A stretch of DNA of 64,000 bases from Halobellus sp. MBLA0158 (GTDB lineage Archaea; Halobacteriota; Halobacteria; Halobacteriales; Haloferacaceae): the NCBI RefSeq assembly GCF_041477585.1, contig NZ_JBGNYA010000001.1:2356001-2420000 (forward strand). Direction: 5' to 3'. The position numbers and the translations under genes are program-made. Positions 24,701 to 32,606 of the stretch are shown here, piece by piece; within the stretch, counting starts at the first letter, position 1; each line of letters begins with the position of its first letter. The notes beneath the pieces are model-generated. The model did no database searches. It was not told where the DNA came from and was given only the letters and a program-made list of their open reading frames with translations.

Positions 24701-26804
24701 CCGAAATATCGTACTCTCCTGGTTCTTCCAGAGTAGTATTGAAGGTGATAGTTTGCTCGTTGCCTGAAGTAAGAACCAACTGTTCGTTAGTATCTACAAC
24801 GTTTCCATTAACAGAGAAATCAATGTTACTAACGCCGAGTCCATCGCCGATATTTCTGATTGTTGCGTTGACTGTGACTTCTTCACCGCTAGCTAGCTGT
24901 CTGTCTGTCGATTCTTCAATATCGATAGTGTAATACGCACCAAGACTATTGGTTATTTGAACACTTGTCTTGTTAGTGTACAACTCTCCGGTTTCACTGT
25001 TCTCCGCAACGTGAATGATCCCGTATTCACTCGTGTCGAAACTATCGAGCGTACCTATTTCAAATGTCGTTTCAGTCCCCGTAGCGTTCTTTGCGACTAT
25101 CGATGCGTTTTCTATTTCCGCATCAGTTGAGTTCTGGAATCGATCACCGATACCGCCGCCTATGAAGCCGAACGCATCGTCTATAGTAAAGATGCCAATT
25201 TCGTCACTCTCACCCAAATTTTGGCCCAAGAGTGAGGATCCTTGTTCGATCCTGCGAACACCATTGAATCCGGAAATAGTCGATGTAACATTGATACTAG
25301 CTGGATCGATACTCTGGAGGCTATCAATTTGAGCAGTTATTTCTCCACCAGAGAAGTCGGTTTCATCATAGAGGATAACTGCTTGTGTGATATCTTCTTC
25401 ATCTCCAGGGAGATCTGCTTCCGCGCGGACTGTTACGTTCTCACCTGGACGGTACTCGGGCCGCGAAGCTTGTATCGTCGAACTTCCGCTCTGGACGATA
25501 GCGAAGTCCAGTCCGATCACGCGTGCATTATCGATAGAAGCGTTACCTTCATCGACACTTATGCTTCCGTTGTTGACAGCAAGGAAAATGTAATTCCCGC
25601 TGCCGCGTCCATCGGCTTGTAAGTCGTAGGTTATTTCTTCGTTATCGCCAATGGTGGTAGTCTCGAATACTTCAACGGTCGAACTCTCGTCATTAAGCAG
25701 ATCATCTATTTGTGTGATTTGCGAGAACGCGTCAAGCCCCTCCGAGGAATCAGTCTTGACCGCGACAATATCAGCCTTCGATCCGTCAAATCGCTCAAGC
25801 GAACCAGTATCCTCGAAGTCAAATGTTAGCGTCCCATCTGGAGGGTGAACAGGAACAGTCCCCTTATCGCCCGGATATACTTCGGACTCAATTCCCTCGG
25901 CATTAAGGAATACGCTCGGAACGCCAGTCTCAATACTTACTGGACTATTCTCAACATCCACTTGGAGTCCTTGGAAGAAGAGGTTGAATAGGGCGACGTT
26001 GTTTGATGCCCGAATGAACCCATCCGTCGGGCCACCAGAACCCGTGGTTAACGTTTGAATACTGCCTTCTTCAGTCGTGCTTCCGGACTCTACAACCGCG
26101 CGAAATTCGTAGGTCGTTCCTGGTGTAAGGAATGCCAGCGATTCATTGTAAGTCCCGTTTATCTTTATACTTTGGTTCGGCGTCTTACGGAATTTGTTCT
26201 CTGAAGTTGGACGCCACTCGAAGTACACTACAGCGGAATCCTGAGTCAGATTATCTATTTCACCGTTCAGTGTAGCAGTGTAGTTTCCGACATTGGTCGC
26301 TGCAGACGTGGATACAGTAACACTACTCGTCGCCGCAGGAGATAGCGATGAACTATCCACGCTCAGGGATGAAGGAGCGGTTTCGGTCGAGGTCGACGTA
26401 TCAGTCGGCGTAAGGGTAGGTGTTGGAGTTGGGGTAGGGGTAGGTGTTGGAGTTGGGGTAGGGGTAGGTGTTGGAGTTGGGGTAGGGGTAGGTGTTGGAG
26501 TTGGGGTAGGGGTAGGTGTTGGAGTTGGGGTAGGGGTAGGTGTTGGAGTTGGGGTAGGAGTAGGAGTTGACGTCTCAGTTGGAGCCGGCGTTTCGGTCGC
26601 TGTCGACTCACCCGATGTAGCAGTCGTCTCGTTAGTCGCAGCGTTATACGGTGATCCGAGGTCGGAACTCCCCGATTGCTCGATAGCGCCCGGTTCCTCG
26701 GACGCGAGAGCCCCCGAAACAGGCCCTACTACTACGGACAGAACCATCAGCCCCGCCAGAACCAAACTTAACAGCTTGGTCCTTTTGTCAGACGGTCGTC
26801 TCAT
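15777..26804 (-). CDS. Giant exported surface protein: TP-repeat stalk, CARDB and choice-of-anchor-D repeats, C-terminal membrane anchor
   Basis: The ATG at 26804 begins a Sec signal (KLLSLVLAGLMVLSVVVGP); the frame is open 16 codons further upstream. The mature protein is about 3640 residues. In order I see a Thr-Pro stalk (about 78-135), an FN3-like domain (about 165-245), many CARDB/Ig-like repeats (about 650-2000) marked by VxATVxNxG and NxTV motifs, and ten or eleven choice-of-anchor-D (ASPM/HYDIN-like) repeats (about 2010-3110), each with a DFG or FGxVxxG start and LTGTG-like end. A PGF-pre-PGF-like domain (about 3235-3358), one more CARDB, a GPTGPTGPTG linker, a second PGF-pre-PGF-like domain, an Asp/Thr/Pro spacer and a final hydrophobic segment LPVALVVIILLAAAGYLVY with RQQ at the end follow. 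N-glycosylation sequons are abundant. It is probably a long surface fibre or adhesin. No clear PGF-CTERM tripartite motif is present at the end. Confidence 0.9.
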   Translation of the reverse strand: MRRPSDKRTKLLSLVLAGLMVLSVVVGPVSGALASEEPGAIEQSGSSDLGSPYNAATNETTATSGESTATETPAPTETSTPTPTPTPTPTPTPTPTPTPTPTPTPTPTPTPTPTPTPTPTPTPTPTPTPTLTPTDTSTSTETAPSSLSVDSSSLSPAATSSVTVSTSAATNVGNYTATLNGEIDNLTQDSAVVYFEWRPTSENKFRKTPNQSIKINGTYNESLAFLTPGTTYEFRAVVESGSTTEEGSIQTLTTGSGGPTDGFIRASNNVALFNLFFQGLQVDVENSPVSIETGVPSVFLNAEGIESEVYPGDKGTVPVHPPDGTLTFDFEDTGSLERFDGSKADIVAVKTDSSEGLDAFSQITQIDDLLNDESSTVEVFETTTIGDNEEITYDLQADGRGSGNYIFLAVNNGSISVDEGNASIDNARVIGLDFAIVQSGSSTIQASRPEYRPGENVTVRAEADLPGDEEDITQAVILYDETDFSGGEITAQIDSLQSIDPASINVTSTISGFNGVRRIEQGSSLLGQNLGESDEIGIFTIDDAFGFIGGGIGDRFQNSTDAEIENASIVAKNATGTETTFEIGTLDSFDTSEYGIIHVAENSETGELYTNKTSVQITNSLGAYYTIDIEESTDRQLASGEEVTVNATIRNIGDGLGVSNIDFSVNGNVVDTNEQLVLTSGNEQTITFNTTLEEPGEYDISVDATSYDGFDSQDSIDVNVVDDAFYDVNINEANSTLNVVEDETVVVNTTVENTVNIDGDTQQINLTVGDEVVANKSVTLTGGESTTFDLEWDTSQTAPGTYDATVASTDDTDSADVTIREAAEFNVTNLDPAEATVATGDTIDVSANVTNLGEATGTQTIELRIGGEVVDSKSETIDGGNSTTVTFTNVQVGQTTGTFEYGVFSEDDSATGNLTVVEQLTAIDISLDTTSNIANTTSDYEINATVTSDAGGETIQNITVDFGTPVELSNSQPTVTLPDSMEFSPSYDSVIRGESELIIPLPEPVEIGTDVTEDEDITILADAVQNPSNGTYTLSTEFSEDDGTQIAANSTTYTIVEPANITLGIADDSVTEVNQTEPIQINATVSNDGGVAAERTITFELTQDGETVFNDSQTVNVASGATEQAEFTYLTTADDRGNFTATVTTQGASESTNVTVNRPAEFDVDIGELTDEVVAGDEINVTAEIENLGDLDDTQTIRLLANGTAVNSTALTLAGGENQTISLKYETNDDNAGDLNLTVASADDTDTRNVIVLQPAILSYGNFSVNGNTSDFSVESGTTLAANATVTNVGGVNGTFNATLFEGGEPTSKTENGTLAPEETANVSFTITLEENQTTTLSIRDAVRAGAQTDEIAVTVRRDVVDLNLTANRTEVNPGDPVNLTVRREDTGNLTSANVTVRAPNGTIIDTGILDGSVVEPAPDEPGTYEITATKESTETTAFQPDTETIDVLAPGNITITDAFVNVSETFTDDPVGVNVTLENIGDEETTEAVNLTLQGSETDLDNRSVTLGPGNNTTISLQAAFDSPGSRTLVVSEGDGITVTAGTVNILPQSAVTGFTVAPKSVAINDSVVVNATVRNRGTTPDQNVVVPLFVNETRVNSTTIDSIGRQQTKTVTFNQTLNLSVARIGNVPIRVGNLTPKSVVVSRETVPLDITASPATITTEESVTFTVTRAGTPVESATVIVAGEERTTGPNGNVTVNITEPGTFTAEATKAPGRTEFFTAASTTVEVVEPADIEVTGATLVSEPPFYAGNSITVEVDLQNDGDRSDTRTVNLTANGTVESNTSVFVPAGDTNTTRLSATFNDTVTRTLAVESREQNLTVADVTVERAAAVTGFDLSSTALQTGETLFVNSTVVNRGGVNDTVSVNVTIDGPNETVVNETEVKLEPGEEATVSNDTTFTTTGTASVVVNDSATVFGPREVAISQTVVDLNISANESTVTAGRPIRFNVTNASSGEPLDATVSVGDTVVTTGDDGLVTTSIRVAGTYSAVASKQTEDGTAYNSAQTSVTVSNPLTVNDTVSYGSVNASPVTGESRADTATAVRTVTLNNTGGRAIALSLPQTIGNASQYVINESTFPSRLPANSTRKVEIAFAPTTRDEVNSTFRFRADTPSDPIRTVNLTGTGEAPQADFSRTRLRFGPVNTGSSSTASIDVTNTGNEPLNVTVPSPAAGFTRTTAETLTIAQGSSETITIEFAPNEPREYGQILTIETNDSFHPTEPVRLSGTGRGGAIAVSPAAGSSIDVGNVTQGEPVETTVFVENNGTESIDVTSDVTAGDTGQFTATDPGTIAAGSTALVTVTVNATSSSPTADITLNTAAGDVDDPTLTVTANGLTPIANVTDPSGTLDFGSVSQGGSASEQITIRNDGEAMLEVDAADAVPVSAPFRVSGTGQSDTVRIPPDQTRTVTVTYAPIAPGTASSTVTLTTNDLGNRTLEIDVSGTSEATDLEGSPSSVDFGQVGQGDEVTETVTLTNPASNAESLEEFSVESVTGARGAYSVVSDLPDTLAPGSSENVTVRFEPTAIGPQSASITFAANGSDVGTRNRFTVATSGEGTPPRVALNTTALQFGYVDVNGGTVTEGVRIINPGLRGTTLNVSDVSISGNGAENFSVTDQPTQTVGGNFSTTTAVSFTPDTAGRVTATLTIRTNATDDPVRNVTLTGVGTAPDTGVDVSSIDFGEQAVGTTSENRTVVVTNDGGVRLNLSGVTVSGPAASDFEAFGPGETTLVPGATVRVPVQVSPSGAGATQANLAINATNDPGDNQTVSLSADGTAPELNVSDDLNETFGDVREGSSKQRSLTVENTGNATLELDAPDVTGGAFSVVSGDEAVRLAPGSTQTYTVAFSPESTGTFSGSLQIETNADNDVDIGSLSGTGITSNASLSTPAVDFGRVSVGDDTSRQLTLQNNGEAELQVTSVTITGADQAAFSVSGLPTTSIPADSGEPFTVQTSPSVTGSLSAQLEIRTDDGTLTASLGTTGTEPNIELEQSTVQFAQTRVGTTSTATLTVSNTGNERLNVTRLSVLGQNSGRFTLASSAAPFTLQPQSSRDVTVEFTPTNVTAAQNEQPRSARVLVRSDDPDATRVSADLTATGKATDLIAPGAVQFGATAPGTTTNRTVTITNGINASANLSLEAVTVSGILGEDVYSVDRPDDTELAPGESETLNVSLSPEERGVRFGSLNVLTNDPRQSAASVFLSNAEAVINIEFGSVTADYDNVAPGLQPERTFDQGLSTDAALTGIQPATQASTYELFFEGQETAFGGASIDSDQPYTAVRYLRATPRGITPSEITNVSLEFRVRKAALDDLGASADDVRLYRYNGSGYEPVSDGTTRVSETRTDYIYRGTTDSLSRFAIVVGESDLSVTDLTVNPTSITVGDSATLTANVTNNGVVSGTTTLTPTENGNALTSQSVTVSAGGSDTVSFSVNPSSTGTFTYILGGETASLTVDPEDTGPTGPTGPTGGDGDDDAPVITEQPATPEPVSATADLDETGTATVSLSGGTGATSVSVNVPDTTGQVNVQELPSPPTDAPAPTGQYVSGVDIDAPDPPEGQTATVTITISQSRLDDLGISAGDLVIQHYRDGAWQQLETTASESGDQVTLSAPVTGFSPFAVTTREQVTDTPEPVTDTAEPDTPTPEPDTDTDTPTDTPQEPGGFEFLPVALVVIILLAAAGYLVYRQQ
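26416..26559. repeat. 24-bp tandem minisatellite, 6 units, encoding Thr-Pro stalk
   Basis: The unit begins GTAGGTGTTGGAGTTGGGG on the plus strand and recurs at 26416, 26440, 26464, 26488, 26512 and 26536. The first five are identical and the sixth differs only in its last base. Each unit is 8 codons (four Thr-Pro pairs on the coding minus strand), so unit gain or loss keeps the frame. The plus strand carries GGGGTAGGGGTAGG, a G-quadruplex-capable pattern. Confidence 0.95.
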
Positions 26805-27267
26805 AGTGTGTCGATACAGAAGGAGGGTAATAATACTTAGGCACAGTAACATATTTCATAATCGTACACGGATTGCCCAAATCGGAACTTGTCGATACCG
26901 AAGTTCTCCGCCCTGCTCAGATTTTCATATAGTGATAATCGACGAATTTTTGACCTTCAGACGTCTATTACTGTTTACCGCATTTCCGACATAGATATGT
27001 TGAGATCGAAATTTTTAGCCGATAGAAGAAATATATAATTTATGGTAGGTTCTAAAAACAAAGTATGATAATAGAGCATCTTACCCTGAGCCACAAATAT
27101 CATATTTCGCATATTAACACACGTTTCGACCACAATCAGCGTAACAACGGCAATTCAGTATAACCGACCAGACGACAGCACGCGATCCGGCCACAAGAGA
27201 AGAACCGCTGCGATATGCGCAGCCTTCCGCCGATGGGTTCAAAACATCCGGCCGACGTGATACGCCT
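26805..27267. other. AT-rich divergent intergenic region
   Basis: This separates the giant surface-protein gene from the DUF4350-MoxR block. A TATA-like box for the giant gene is at 26831-26839 and a weaker one for the plus-strand gene near 27237-27247. An inverted repeat AAATAT-C-ATATTT lies at 27095-27107. No gene is supported. The GC content is far below that of regions 1 and 2. Confidence 0.6.
26831..26839 (-). promoter_or_regulatory. TATA-like box for the giant surface-protein gene
   Basis: On the minus strand this reads TAAGTATTA, 27-35 bases before the ATG at 26804, which supports that start over in-frame codons upstream. Confidence 0.5.
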
Positions 27268-27543
27268 ATGGTAGTGTCACGGCGACAACGGTTCGTCCAC
27301 GCGCAGGTCGCCGCAATGGTGGCAGTCGCGTTCGTCCTCTCGCTTTTGGACTCGCTGACGGTCGAACTCTTCTTTGTCGTCTCCCTGATCGCTTTCCTCG
27401 TCAACGTCGAGTTGACCGCGCCGTTTCACGTAACGCCGGAGTGGCGGCGACGGCTCCGCTGGATCATCGCCCTCGGTCTTCTCGGCTTCAGCTATATCGT
27501 CATTCGACGGATTCTGGCTATTCTGCCACCGGGAGTGATCTGA
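27268..27543 (+). CDS. Small polytopic membrane protein heading the DUF4350-MoxR block
   Basis: This 91-residue protein has about three hydrophobic segments (VAAMVAVAFVLSLL, VELFFVVSLIAFLV, WIIALGLLGFSYIVI) and a basic WRRRLR loop. It ends 3 bases before the DUF4350 gene, whose Shine-Dalgarno sequence lies inside this gene's last codons, so the two are cotranscribed. No family is recognised with certainty. Confidence 0.75.
   Translation: MVVSRRQRFVHAQVAAMVAVAFVLSLLDSLTVELFFVVSLIAFLVNVELTAPFHVTPEWRRRLRWIIALGLLGFSYIVIRRILAILPPGVI
27531..27540 (+). promoter_or_regulatory. Shine-Dalgarno sequence for the DUF4350 gene
   Basis: GGGAGTGATC is close to the 16S 3'-end complement (GGAGGTGATC) and lies 6 bases before the ATG at 27547. 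It is one of the few clear ribosome binding sites here and marks an internal operon gene. Confidence 0.55.
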
Positions 27544-27546
27544 CCG

Positions 27547-28591
27547 ATGGCGGACGCCACGACTCGCCACGCGAGATACGCGGTCGTTGGTTTGGCGATA
27601 CTCGTTATCCTCTCGGTTGGCGTAGGATTCGCTACGAGCACGGCCCCGTTCAGTGCGTACAATGCGGCTTGGGACGGATCTACGAACCTCGAAGAGATCG
27701 CCGCCGACAGTGATACCGAGTTGACTGTAGCGACGACCGTCGAGTCGGCCTACGAAGGTTCCGAAAGCCATCTCGCGATCGTACTCTCGCCGGACAGATC
27801 ATATACTGCCGCTGAGCGATCGCGTATTCGAGAGTACGTAATCGACGGAGGGACGCTGTTGGTCGCGGACGACTTCGGCGGTCACGCCACGGGATTGTTA
27901 CGAGGCGTCGGTGCTCGGAGTCGATTCGACGGCCGGCTGTTGCGTGACGAACGCCGATACTACCGCACGCCGAACATCACGCTAGCGACTGCCACGAACA
28001 ACTCGACACTGCTGTCGCCGGGAGAAACGCTCACGCTCAATCACGGGACAGCACTCAGTCCGAACGGGACCACAGTCCTCGCGACCAGTTCCGAGTTTTC
28101 GTACCTCGATACGAACCGTAACTACGCGCTTGACGAGGACGAAACACTCGAGTCGCGACCGGTGGTGACCCGCGAATCGATCGGAGAGGGCACGGTGCTC
28201 GTGGTCAGCGACCCGTCGCTGTTCATCAACGCGATGTCCGAACGTGACGGGAACCGGCGGTTCATCCGGGCGGTACTACAACGCCACGATCAGGTGGCTG
28301 TCGACGCGAGCCACACGGATCGCGTACCACCGCTGTTCGCGTGGCTGCTCTGGATGCGATCGACGCCCCCCGCACAAGTCGTCTTCGGAGTGATCGCCCT
28401 CCTCGGGATCGGCTTGGCAACGACACATCGGCACCTGATCGAGTCACGGCTAGGCGGTGACGAGCCGACAATCGCGATCGACCACGAGGCTATCGTGGCC
28501 TACATCAGCGCTGAACACCCCGAGTGGGACGACGCAGACGTCAACCGGATGATAGCAGGAGTTATCCCTGACCAACATAAAAAGGACGACG

Positions 28592-28599
<8 letters not shown>
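27547..28599 (+). CDS. DUF4350 domain membrane protein
   Basis: This 350-residue protein has an N-terminal membrane segment (about 12-32, VVGLAILVILSVGVGFAT). The extracytoplasmic DUF4350 domain contains AIVLSPDRSYTAAERSRI and EYVIDGGTLLVADDFGG, a glutamine-amidotransferase-like fold without catalytic residues. A second membrane segment (about 277-295, VVFGVIALLGIGLA) precedes a cytoplasmic helical tail (AEHPEWDDADVNRMIAGVI). DUF4350 proteins are regularly encoded with MoxR, DUF58 and DUF4129 proteins, as here. Its stop overlaps the MoxR start by 8 bases. Confidence 0.88.
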
Positions 28600-29689
<1,090 letters not shown>

Positions 29690-30572
29690 GCGGCAGATTC
29701 GTCGTAGCCGAGGGTGATCCGGTGTCCGTCGTCGACGGTATCGACCGACACCACTTCGACCGGCGTATCGAGTCCACGGGCGAGGCCGACCGCGACGAAC
29801 GACACCAGCGGGTGATCGAAGTTCGAGGGGGCGCCGTAAGAGACGTCCTCCACGACGATCGAGATGCGACCGGCCGGTTCGTCGACGTCGGTGTCGGCGG
29901 CGCGTGCAAGCTCGAACTGCTCGACGACGGCTTCGCCGAGCTGGGCGGCCAACTGGTCCGGACTGTCGGCGAGCGTCGCGGTTCCACGGCTGAACGCGGT
30001 CCACAGTCTCAGGCCGGTCGGGGTGAACGCGACGCCGCGTCGGGGGTCCTGGTTCGGAGAGACGAACGTTTCGCGAAGCGACTGGGTGTCCGGGAGCTCC
30101 CAGTCGACGGCGTGGGGAACGAACAAACGCACCCCCGCGTCGGTCTCGCCGGCCGTTTCGAGAGGCACGTATATCGATCGCTCCTGGAGTCCGAGTTCGC
30201 CGCGCAACGCGGTGGCGTGAGAGCGATAGGCGGCGTAAGTCGCCTGGCCAACGGAGGCGGGGACGAGTCGATCGGGCGTGAGGAAGTACAGGAGAGCGCC
30301 GCCGAAACCGCCGGTAGCCGCCAGAATCAGCAGCGTCTCTCGGAGCGCGGGGAGGATCCCGGCGCCGGTGAGCGCCACCGCACCGACGATCGCCATTGCG
30401 ACGGCCGATCGGCGATACTGGGACTGCCTGGCTCGGAGGTATTCCCGACGGAGCCGTCGGTTCTCCTCTTCGAGGACGGCGATCCGTCCGCGGAGTTGCT
30501 CTCCGTCCTGAGTGCGGTCCTGACCGTCCCCGGTCTCCTCGGCCGGTCGTCGGTTCGACTCAGTGTCGGTGC

Positions 30573-31055
30573 TCACGTCGTCTCACCAACCAATCCCATC
30601 CGTACCAACTGGTATCTGTGGATCACATAAAAAGAGCCGGCACTCAACGCGCCGAACGCGAGGACGACCTGCCAGAGCGGATCGAACGCCTCCGCGAGAC
30701 CCCAGACGACGGCGACGGCCCCCAGCGATCCGACAGAGAGGTCACGAACCGCACGGGACCGTGGGCGAGACTCGGCGGTGAAGTCGGCCGCGAGGAGTCC
30801 CCAGAGACCGATCTGTGCGAAGAGGCCGCCGGGGCCACCGAGTCCGGCGTGTGTCGCGGCGAAGGCGATCTGACCGAATCCGAAGGCGAAGTATCCGGGG
30901 ACGAACCACCAGCCGAAGCCGACACAGGCAGCGACGACGACACCGGGAATCCCGATCGAGAGGGTCAGTCCGATCAGGACGAGACCGACGACTCCGGCGC
31001 GGAAGAGCGAGTCCCCGACAGCGAGTCGCGAAAGCGAGACGCGAGTGCTAGCCAT
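30573..31055 (-). CDS. Polytopic membrane protein (160 residues)
   Basis: This protein has about four or five hydrophobic segments (VVGLVLIGLTLSIGIPGVVV, FVPGYFAFGFGQIAFAA, FAQIGLWGLLAADF, SVGSLGAVAVVWGLAEAF, VVLAFGALSAGSFYVI). It begins within the last bases of the DUF58 gene (8-base overlap) and shares 4 bases with the coiled-coil protein gene, so the three form one transcription unit reading 32499 to 29587. No family is recognised. Confidence 0.82.
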   Translation of the reverse strand: MASTRVSLSRLAVGDSLFRAGVVGLVLIGLTLSIGIPGVVVAACVGFGWWFVPGYFAFGFGQIAFAATHAGLGGPGGLFAQIGLWGLLAADFTAESRPRSRAVRDLSVGSLGAVAVVWGLAEAFDPLWQVVLAFGALSAGSFYVIHRYQLVRMGLVGETT

Positions 31056-32499
31056 CGGACGCGCCCTCCGGAGTCGGGGTTCGTGCCTCGTGTGCGCGCA
31101 GGAGGCCCGCGAGCCGGTCCTGCGGTGCGACCTCGAACGCGGAAACGCCAGTGAGTTTGTTCAGGCGCTTCCGGAACGACTCGAACTCCTCGTACTCGGC
31201 ATACGCCGATTCGACGTCCGATAGCGCCGACTCGAAGAACACCGTCGGCGTGATGAAAACGAGCACGGCGCCCTCGCGCCGACGCAGGGCTTTGACCGCC
31301 TCGTACAGTTCGGCCCTCGCGGTGTCGTCGGTCAGAATGACCGCGTACAGCGATCCCTGGATGCGGTCGACGTACCGCCTGACGGTCGCAAAGAGGGGAC
31401 GCGAACTGAATCGGTCCGTGTACTCGTTCGTCGAGCGGTAGTACGGCCGCAGGGTCGCGGCGTACTCCGTTCCGTCGTCTGCGATGATCGGTGTCTCGCG
31501 ACCGGCAGTGAGATTCCTGGTGGTGGATATCGATTCTGTGGACGATCCGTCCGTAGGTTCGAGAGTCCTGAGCCGGGAGCGGACGCGGCGGTGCTGGGAC
31601 TCGCCGGCTTTCGGCGGGAGGACGTTCGTCGCGCCGTCGTCGCCGACGGTGTAGAGTCCCACCGGATCCCCGAGTGCGTCGGCGCTGTTGACGTACGCCA
31701 GCCCGATTTCCCTGAGGAAGTCGAGTTTCGTCTCGCCGGCCGGTCCCGCGGCAGTTGTTCCGCGGTGGTCCAGAATGAGCGTCGTCTGTCTGGCCGACGG
31801 GACCTCGAAGTCGCGAATATGCGGGTGGTTCAGTCGCGCGGTCGCCTTCCAGTCGATCCGTCCGATGTCGTCGCCGTGTTGGTACTGGCGGATCTCCGCG
31901 GGCTCCAGTCCGGGACCGCGCTGGTCCGAACTGTGCTCGCCGAATCCGGCCGAGATCCGTTCGCCGCCCTGTCCGATGTGCATCCGCCGCGGGGCGCGGG
32001 GTTCGACGTCGAGTCGGAGCCGAGCGTCGTCGCCCTGTTCGAACGTTTCCGTGAAGAGGCCGTAGGCGGACTGGGCGGTGACGGACGGACGATCGAACGT
32101 CGTAGCCCCGGCGGTGGGGACCGAGAACTGCACGCGGGCGTGCGATGGGGCGTCCGCTGTGGGCGTGAGCGAACCGTCCGACTCGTCGGTCTCGTCGACG
32201 GCGAGCGGGAGCTGCGCGTCGACGGTCACCCCCAACGCTGTGGGCTCTGCGAGCTGGGCTCGGAGGGTCAACACGACGGGCTGGTCCGTCGGGACCCGCG
32301 TTCGGGACAGGGACTGCTCGACGCTGAGCGTGTCCGAAAGGCGCCCCAGCGCTGCGGCGAAGCGGGCTTGACAGCCGAGCAGGGCGCCGACCAGCACCGC
32401 AGCGGCGCCAACGAGAACGGGCGTGGCCAAGGCGACGCCGAAGAGACAGAGGACTCCGGCTACGCCGACCGCCGCCCAGAATCGAGGTGTCGGCCGCAT
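31048..32499 (-). CDS. DUF58 domain protein
   Basis: This 483-residue protein has two membrane segments at about 8-40. An Ig-like region (QPVVLTLRAQLAEPTALGV) follows, then the DUF58 core around residues 185-225 with GPGLEPAEIRQYQHGDDIGR and IDWKATARLNHPHIRDFE, and then a vWA-like part with TLILDHRG. DUF58 proteins are presumed MoxR partners in envelope assembly. The gene leads the minus-strand half of the block and has a TATA-like box at 32525-32531. Confidence 0.93.
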   Translation of the reverse strand: MRPTPRFWAAVGVAGVLCLFGVALATPVLVGAAAVLVGALLGCQARFAAALGRLSDTLSVEQSLSRTRVPTDQPVVLTLRAQLAEPTALGVTVDAQLPLAVDETDESDGSLTPTADAPSHARVQFSVPTAGATTFDRPSVTAQSAYGLFTETFEQGDDARLRLDVEPRAPRRMHIGQGGERISAGFGEHSSDQRGPGLEPAEIRQYQHGDDIGRIDWKATARLNHPHIRDFEVPSARQTTLILDHRGTTAAGPAGETKLDFLREIGLAYVNSADALGDPVGLYTVGDDGATNVLPPKAGESQHRRVRSRLRTLEPTDGSSTESISTTRNLTAGRETPIIADDGTEYAATLRPYYRSTNEYTDRFSSRPLFATVRRYVDRIQGSLYAVILTDDTARAELYEAVKALRRREGAVLVFITPTVFFESALSDVESAYAEYEEFESFRKRLNKLTGVSAFEVAPQDRLAGLLRAHEARTPTPEGASDG

Positions 32500-32524
32500 C
32501 CGTGCTGTCTCGTCCGATCCGAAG

Positions 32525-32531
32525 CTTAAAA
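32525..32531 (-). promoter_or_regulatory. TATA-like box for the DUF58 operon
   Basis: On the minus strand this is TTTTAAG, 26-32 bases before the ATG at 32499. Confidence 0.5.
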
Positions 32532-32573
32532 CGCTACCCCTTCGTCACGCAGTTGACGTGATATACGAAAGAC

Positions 32574-32580
32574 GTTTTAC
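32574..32580 (+). promoter_or_regulatory. TATA-like box for the DUF4129 gene
   Basis: GTTTTAC lies 27-33 bases before the GTG at 32607. The two divergent promoters are only about 45 bases apart, so the two half-operons could be co-regulated. Confidence 0.5.
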
Positions 32581-32606
32581 TTCCCGCCGTTCCTTGTTCT
32601 GTATCT

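Noticed and set aside
26416-26559. CRISPR-like array
   Set aside because: The repeats are contiguous with no spacers and lie within a coding stalk.
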